Assembly (NCBI GenBank): GCA_027382625.1
Contig: JAJKFJ010022255.1
Span: 143,062 to 207,061, forward strand
DNA length: 64,000 bases
Source: Tetmemena sp. SeJ-2015
Taxonomy: Eukaryota > Ciliophora > Spirotrichea > Sporadotrichida > Oxytrichidae
Direction: 5' to 3'
Both the position numbers and the translations under genes were made by a program. Positions 61,701 to 64,000 of this stretch are shown piece after piece. Numbering within the stretch: position 1 is the first letter of the stretch; every line of letters begins with the position of its first letter. The notes below the pieces were generated by a model. That model did no database searches, had not been told where the DNA came from, and worked only from the letters and a program-made list of their open reading frames with translations.

Positions 61701-64000
61701 TCGTAAAGTTGTAGGAGTCCTCATCATAATCATACATATCATTATTAATGATGGATATATTCATTCTCCAAGTCTCCATAAATTAAATTATACACATTTT
61801 AAAGGCATTTATTGCTATCAATGAATGGTTATAAGTACAAAAGCATTGAATATTATTCAAAGTCAAATTGTCTGAGTAAAACAAAGAAGTACACATTAAT
61901 ATTTCAAATTATGATGAAACTAATTCATTTTTAAAACTAAAAATTTAATAGTTGCTAAAAATAGTCAGAGATTTTAAATTATATCTTCAATTTAAAATAA
62001 AATTCTCCTTAGTTTTAATTTATATAAAGGATTTGATTAAAATAAGGAATTTGATAAAATAAAAATTGATATAGTCAGAAATCAGAAATGATAAAAAACA
62101 TGGTCAAGATATATGACAACTCACTAAAAATTAGCATTTTATTGGTAAATCTACAATAGATAATGACACTGTAAACCATTATAAATCCTATTTTACTTTT
62201 ATAATTCCTTATTTAATGATAATGAAAGTAAAATCTATTGGATTTATTTATACTGAATATTTAAAGTTCTTAGAAAAAAAATTTTAAAAAGAAGTTCAAT
62301 AAATTTTGACCCTGTACTACAGAGCTTTGAGTTAAATTAAAATGGAGCGCTCTATGAAGGCGTGGATTACTAGCACATTGTGAAGAGTAGTTACCGCTTT
62401 TATTTCAACTTAAAATGCCAACTTAAGGTATTAAAAGTGGCCTTAAATTTAACCTTACCTGGACAATTCCTTAAAATCTGCTATTAAAGTCTGCTGTTGT
62501 TGTTTCCATTAATTTTGTTAATTTTAATATATCATCATATTTTTTACATCTAAATGTTAATGATAAGTAGTGTTGTATCTATATAAACTATAAAGAAAGT
62601 AAGTGTTCTTACATATTGTCGATGATCATGCCTGCTCGCTACTCTTAATCATTTTTATATCTATCATCAAAATCATATTTCTAAATTTTGTTATTCATTC
62701 TCAAATACTATGTCTTTAAACATTGTAGAAGATAACTCTATAGTTATAAATAAAAAGCAGTAATTTTTTATAATAATTCAAAATTTTCAGACTTGCTACC
62801 AAATTTTTTAAATTAAATTCAATGAAAAAGAAAAATTTGGAAATTAAGAACTTACAATAAATTAGAAAGAGATTCAGAAAGATTCCTTAATCTGGAGTAT
62901 TATCTATCAACATTTCTTAATTGGGATGATATTTCAGACAATCAATTCTAGTTTAATGGTTTTAAATTTGAATAATTAGTGTCCATATAATCGATTATGG
63001 GCTGCTATCGTGGTATAAATTTTTTTTTCTCACTACTTTATATAAAACTGAATAAAATATATTTAAAATATTCCATTCTCTTTATGTAAAGTTATTATCA
63101 TATAATAAATGATATAGAAGATAAATTAGATAAGAAGTAAATTTTTAGCTCTAATTTAAGTCTTCACAAACTTTCTATAAAGTTTATTTTATAATTTAAC
63201 CGAATTTAGCATTGTTGAAGAATGCCTTATTACAAAAAATAAAGGATTAATTATTTTTAAAGCTTATGAATGCATTAAATTTAATAAAAGTTAAATAAAT
63301 GAAGTTCCATTGACTGAGTTTGTGGAGTCAATTCCTACAAGAGGAGACCTTTGATATAAGAGTTCATCCTATTCCCAAAGCATGTCTGTTTCAGGCATTA
63401 CGTAATGTATAAATTGTTTAAGTAAGTGACGAAGGCCTAACTGAACATTGCTCCTTTACTAATATAATATAAATCTCCTCCTATGTAATTGAAATAAGAG
63501 TTGATAATAATTAAATATGATATGGATTAAAATATAAGATAATCTTGAGATCCCCTTAGTGATACTTTAGCGTCAGATGGCTTCCCCTGGTCATATTGTA
63601 AGGAGGGTGCTCGAAGTTGAAATTATTTTCAAAATACAGACCATCAAGAATCACACTCACTGCACTTTCAGCATTAAATATTATACAAATAGTTAAAAAA
63701 TATAATAAAGAAATATCTAATAATTAAAAGGAAGTGAAGGATATCAAGCTACATATTTTAAAGAGCAATTTAAAATAAGAAAATCAAATAATCTGAATTT
63801 ATATAAAACTATTTTAAGGAAAGCAAAAATGTAGTAAATAAGAAGTCCAAAGGTAAATAATTATAGTTAAAAATCAAATATAGAATCCTTTAAAATATTA
63901 AACGGAGAGTTACAACTTCATGGCTGTTTAAATCACAGTATCACCCCTTCCTTGGTAGAAAGCCTATTTTAAGTTAATATGAGTTTCTTCTTTAGTCATC
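39392..64000 (-). CDS. giant surface protein B, tandem paralogue of A (5' end outside window)
   Basis: Minus-strand gene whose UGA stop is at 39394-39392, 380 bp from the start of gene A. It mirrors gene A block by block: tail ([16 protein letters not shown] versus A ESDILNEYQQNQDHQD), membrane domain (41.8-43.7 kb, with [16 protein letters not shown] shared), Cys-rich region (43.8-44.2 kb), linker (44.22-44.84 kb) and beta-helix (44.87 kb onward, [17 protein letters not shown] shared). The right edge at 63.5-64.0 kb corresponds to about 30.4-31.1 kb of gene A, so signal peptide and N-terminal Cys-rich blocks lie beyond the window. The C-terminal part is the best conserved, the beta-helix less so. 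It is interrupted by IESs, one proven at 45563-46153, and by foreign DNA. I did not resolve every block. Confidence 0.75.
43780..44870 (-). other. gene B: Cys-rich and linker region
   Basis: 44210-43790 encodes the same Cys framework as A (a C.PC start, [16 protein letters not shown]-type positions), and 44520-44223 the Ser/Thr linker with GVYKLEG-like opening. A 35-nt GT..AG intron is at 44831-44865. Confidence 0.65.
45563..46153 (-). other. IES in gene B with pointer ATCTGCT, absent from gene A
   Basis: AGCAGAT (plus strand) occurs at 45563-45569 and 46147-46153. Joining gives [16 protein letters not shown], and gene A at about 14.1 kb reads [16 protein letters not shown] without interruption. 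The 584-bp IES holds a plus-strand coding-like stretch. Confidence 0.85.
45590..46140 (+). other. coding-like stretch inside a gene B IES
   Basis: One plus-strand frame has no UGA over about 180 codons, with several UAA/UAG Gln codons. The first third looks most protein-like: [20 protein letters not shown], then [20 protein letters not shown]. No start codon in a convincing place and no recognised family. It may be a block of another gene nested in the IES. The last two thirds are hydrophobic and could be chance. Confidence 0.4.
50314..53423. repeat. 3.1-kb inverted repeat (palindrome) with 202-bp centre
   Basis: Left arm 50314-51766 and right arm 51969-53423 are reverse complements over about 1.45 kb each, with scattered substitutions and small indels, so they are old copies and not a read artefact. 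The centre is 51767-51968. GC is higher than in the flanking gene B spacer, and gene A lacks it (about 18.26-18.49 kb). The arms hold short protein-like pieces such as [19 protein letters not shown] before a GTAAG donor (left-arm minus, right-arm plus near 52.28 kb) and [20 protein letters not shown] (plus near 50.55 kb), but every frame is broken by UGA or frameshifts that differ between arms. No target duplication was obvious. Confidence 0.9.
51695..51947 (-). pseudogene. HSP60/GroEL-type chaperonin fragment
   Basis: The minus strand reads [10 protein letters not shown], a UGA (51914-51912), [40 protein letters not shown], then [20 protein letters not shown]. This matches the HSP60 apical/intermediate region (the [24 protein letters not shown] motif). 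About 85 of the usual ~550 residues are present. It spans the palindrome centre and the inner end of the left arm; only its last part is duplicated in the right arm. The in-frame UGA and lack of flanking HSP60 make it a pseudogene or captured fragment, though a stray germline block of a scrambled HSP60 gene cannot be excluded. Confidence 0.8.
56025..56390 (+). other. coding-like island in gene B spacer, plus strand
   Basis: About 45% GC against an AT-rich background. One plus-strand frame is open across the island and reads [38 protein letters not shown] and [18 protein letters not shown], with few UAA/UAG codons. Its flanks are AT-rich. I do not recognise the protein. It is antisense to gene B and absent from the matching gene A spacer (20.3-20.9 kb), so it is probably a block of another gene nested in an IES. 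Confidence 0.55.
58065..58420 (-). other. coding-like island in gene B spacer, minus strand
   Basis: A minus-strand frame stays open for about 115 codons and reads [40 protein letters not shown] and [20 protein letters not shown] is raised. There is no gene A counterpart (23.35-23.64 kb is plain AT-rich spacer). It does not show beta-helix motifs, so it is more likely a foreign block than part of gene B. Function unknown. Confidence 0.45.

Larger units (their letters stand above)
44880..64000 (-). other. gene B: beta-helix body
   Basis: Recognisable blocks lie near 44.9-45.25, 45.48-45.56 joined to 46.15-46.26, 46.5-47.0, 47.4-47.6, 47.75, 48.05-48.45, 49.75-49.9, 53.5-53.95, 54.25-54.58, 55.07-55.29, 55.7-55.82, 56.6-56.7, 57.27-57.42, 57.76-57.92, 58.5-58.6, 58.84-59.1, 59.25, 59.5-59.6, 60.44-60.6, 61.55-61.85, 62.6, 63.3-63.5 and 63.56-63.68 kb. 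They show GGGM, GGAI and GGSI-type rungs like gene A. The intervening AT-rich DNA is IES-like; 48.6-49.7, 59.9-60.4 and 60.65-61.5 kb show nothing else that I can support. Confidence 0.6.

Noticed and set aside
1..64000. CRISPR arrays, bacterial operons, rRNA genes
   Set aside because: None seen; the window is eukaryotic with introns and a ciliate code.

Overview
The window looks like germline (micronuclear) DNA of a hypotrich-type ciliate. UAA and UAG read as Gln and only UGA stops (V-ATPase G, PEX1, tetraspanin and both giant genes all need this). Coding DNA is about 35-45% GC in a very AT-rich background. True introns are tiny (32-54 nt, GT..AG). The decisive evidence is structural: several genes are split into out-of-order or interrupted blocks whose ends share short direct repeats, and joining the blocks at one repeat copy restores the reading frame. 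This is how MDSs, IESs and pointers behave in ciliate germline genomes. I cannot name the species.

Layout. 1-7.7 kb is gene dense: an orphan coding fragment (1-100); an EF-hand gene (208-~765); a scrambled V-ATPase subunit G gene whose 3' block (930-1036) lies upstream of its 5' block (2096-2346) on the same strand; a scrambled SF-assemblin gene on the minus strand whose blocks interleave with the V-ATPase gene; an almost continuous PEX1 gene (2783-6137); and a tetraspanin gene on the minus strand (6200-7666).

7.8-64 kb holds two giant tandem paralogues on the minus strand. Gene A (7793-39011) is complete and gene B (39392-64000) is cut by the window end. Each encodes a surface protein: signal peptide and Cys-rich N-terminus (seen in A), a very long parallel beta-helix with GGAIY-type repeats, a Cys-rich membrane-proximal part, a multi-pass membrane domain and a Ser-rich cytoplasmic tail. 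Their coding blocks are about 50-450 bp, separated by AT-rich spacers of 50 bp to several kb. Where I could test spacer ends, they are IESs with 5-7 bp pointers, and some are present in only one paralogue.

The spacers contain other things. Gene A has a 960-bp element with perfect 38-bp terminal inverted repeats and a small gene (14179-15138), and a 3.4-kb element with ~100-bp inverted termini, a convergent gene pair and striking GC palindromes (26846-30241). Gene B has a 3.1-kb diverged palindrome around an HSP60 pseudogene fragment (50314-53423) and at least three coding-like islands on either strand. The window therefore reads as nested germline loci: genes and mobile DNA inside IESs of other genes. 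A 1.4-kb stretch (34.7-36.1 kb) is homopolymer-rich and may be poor consensus.
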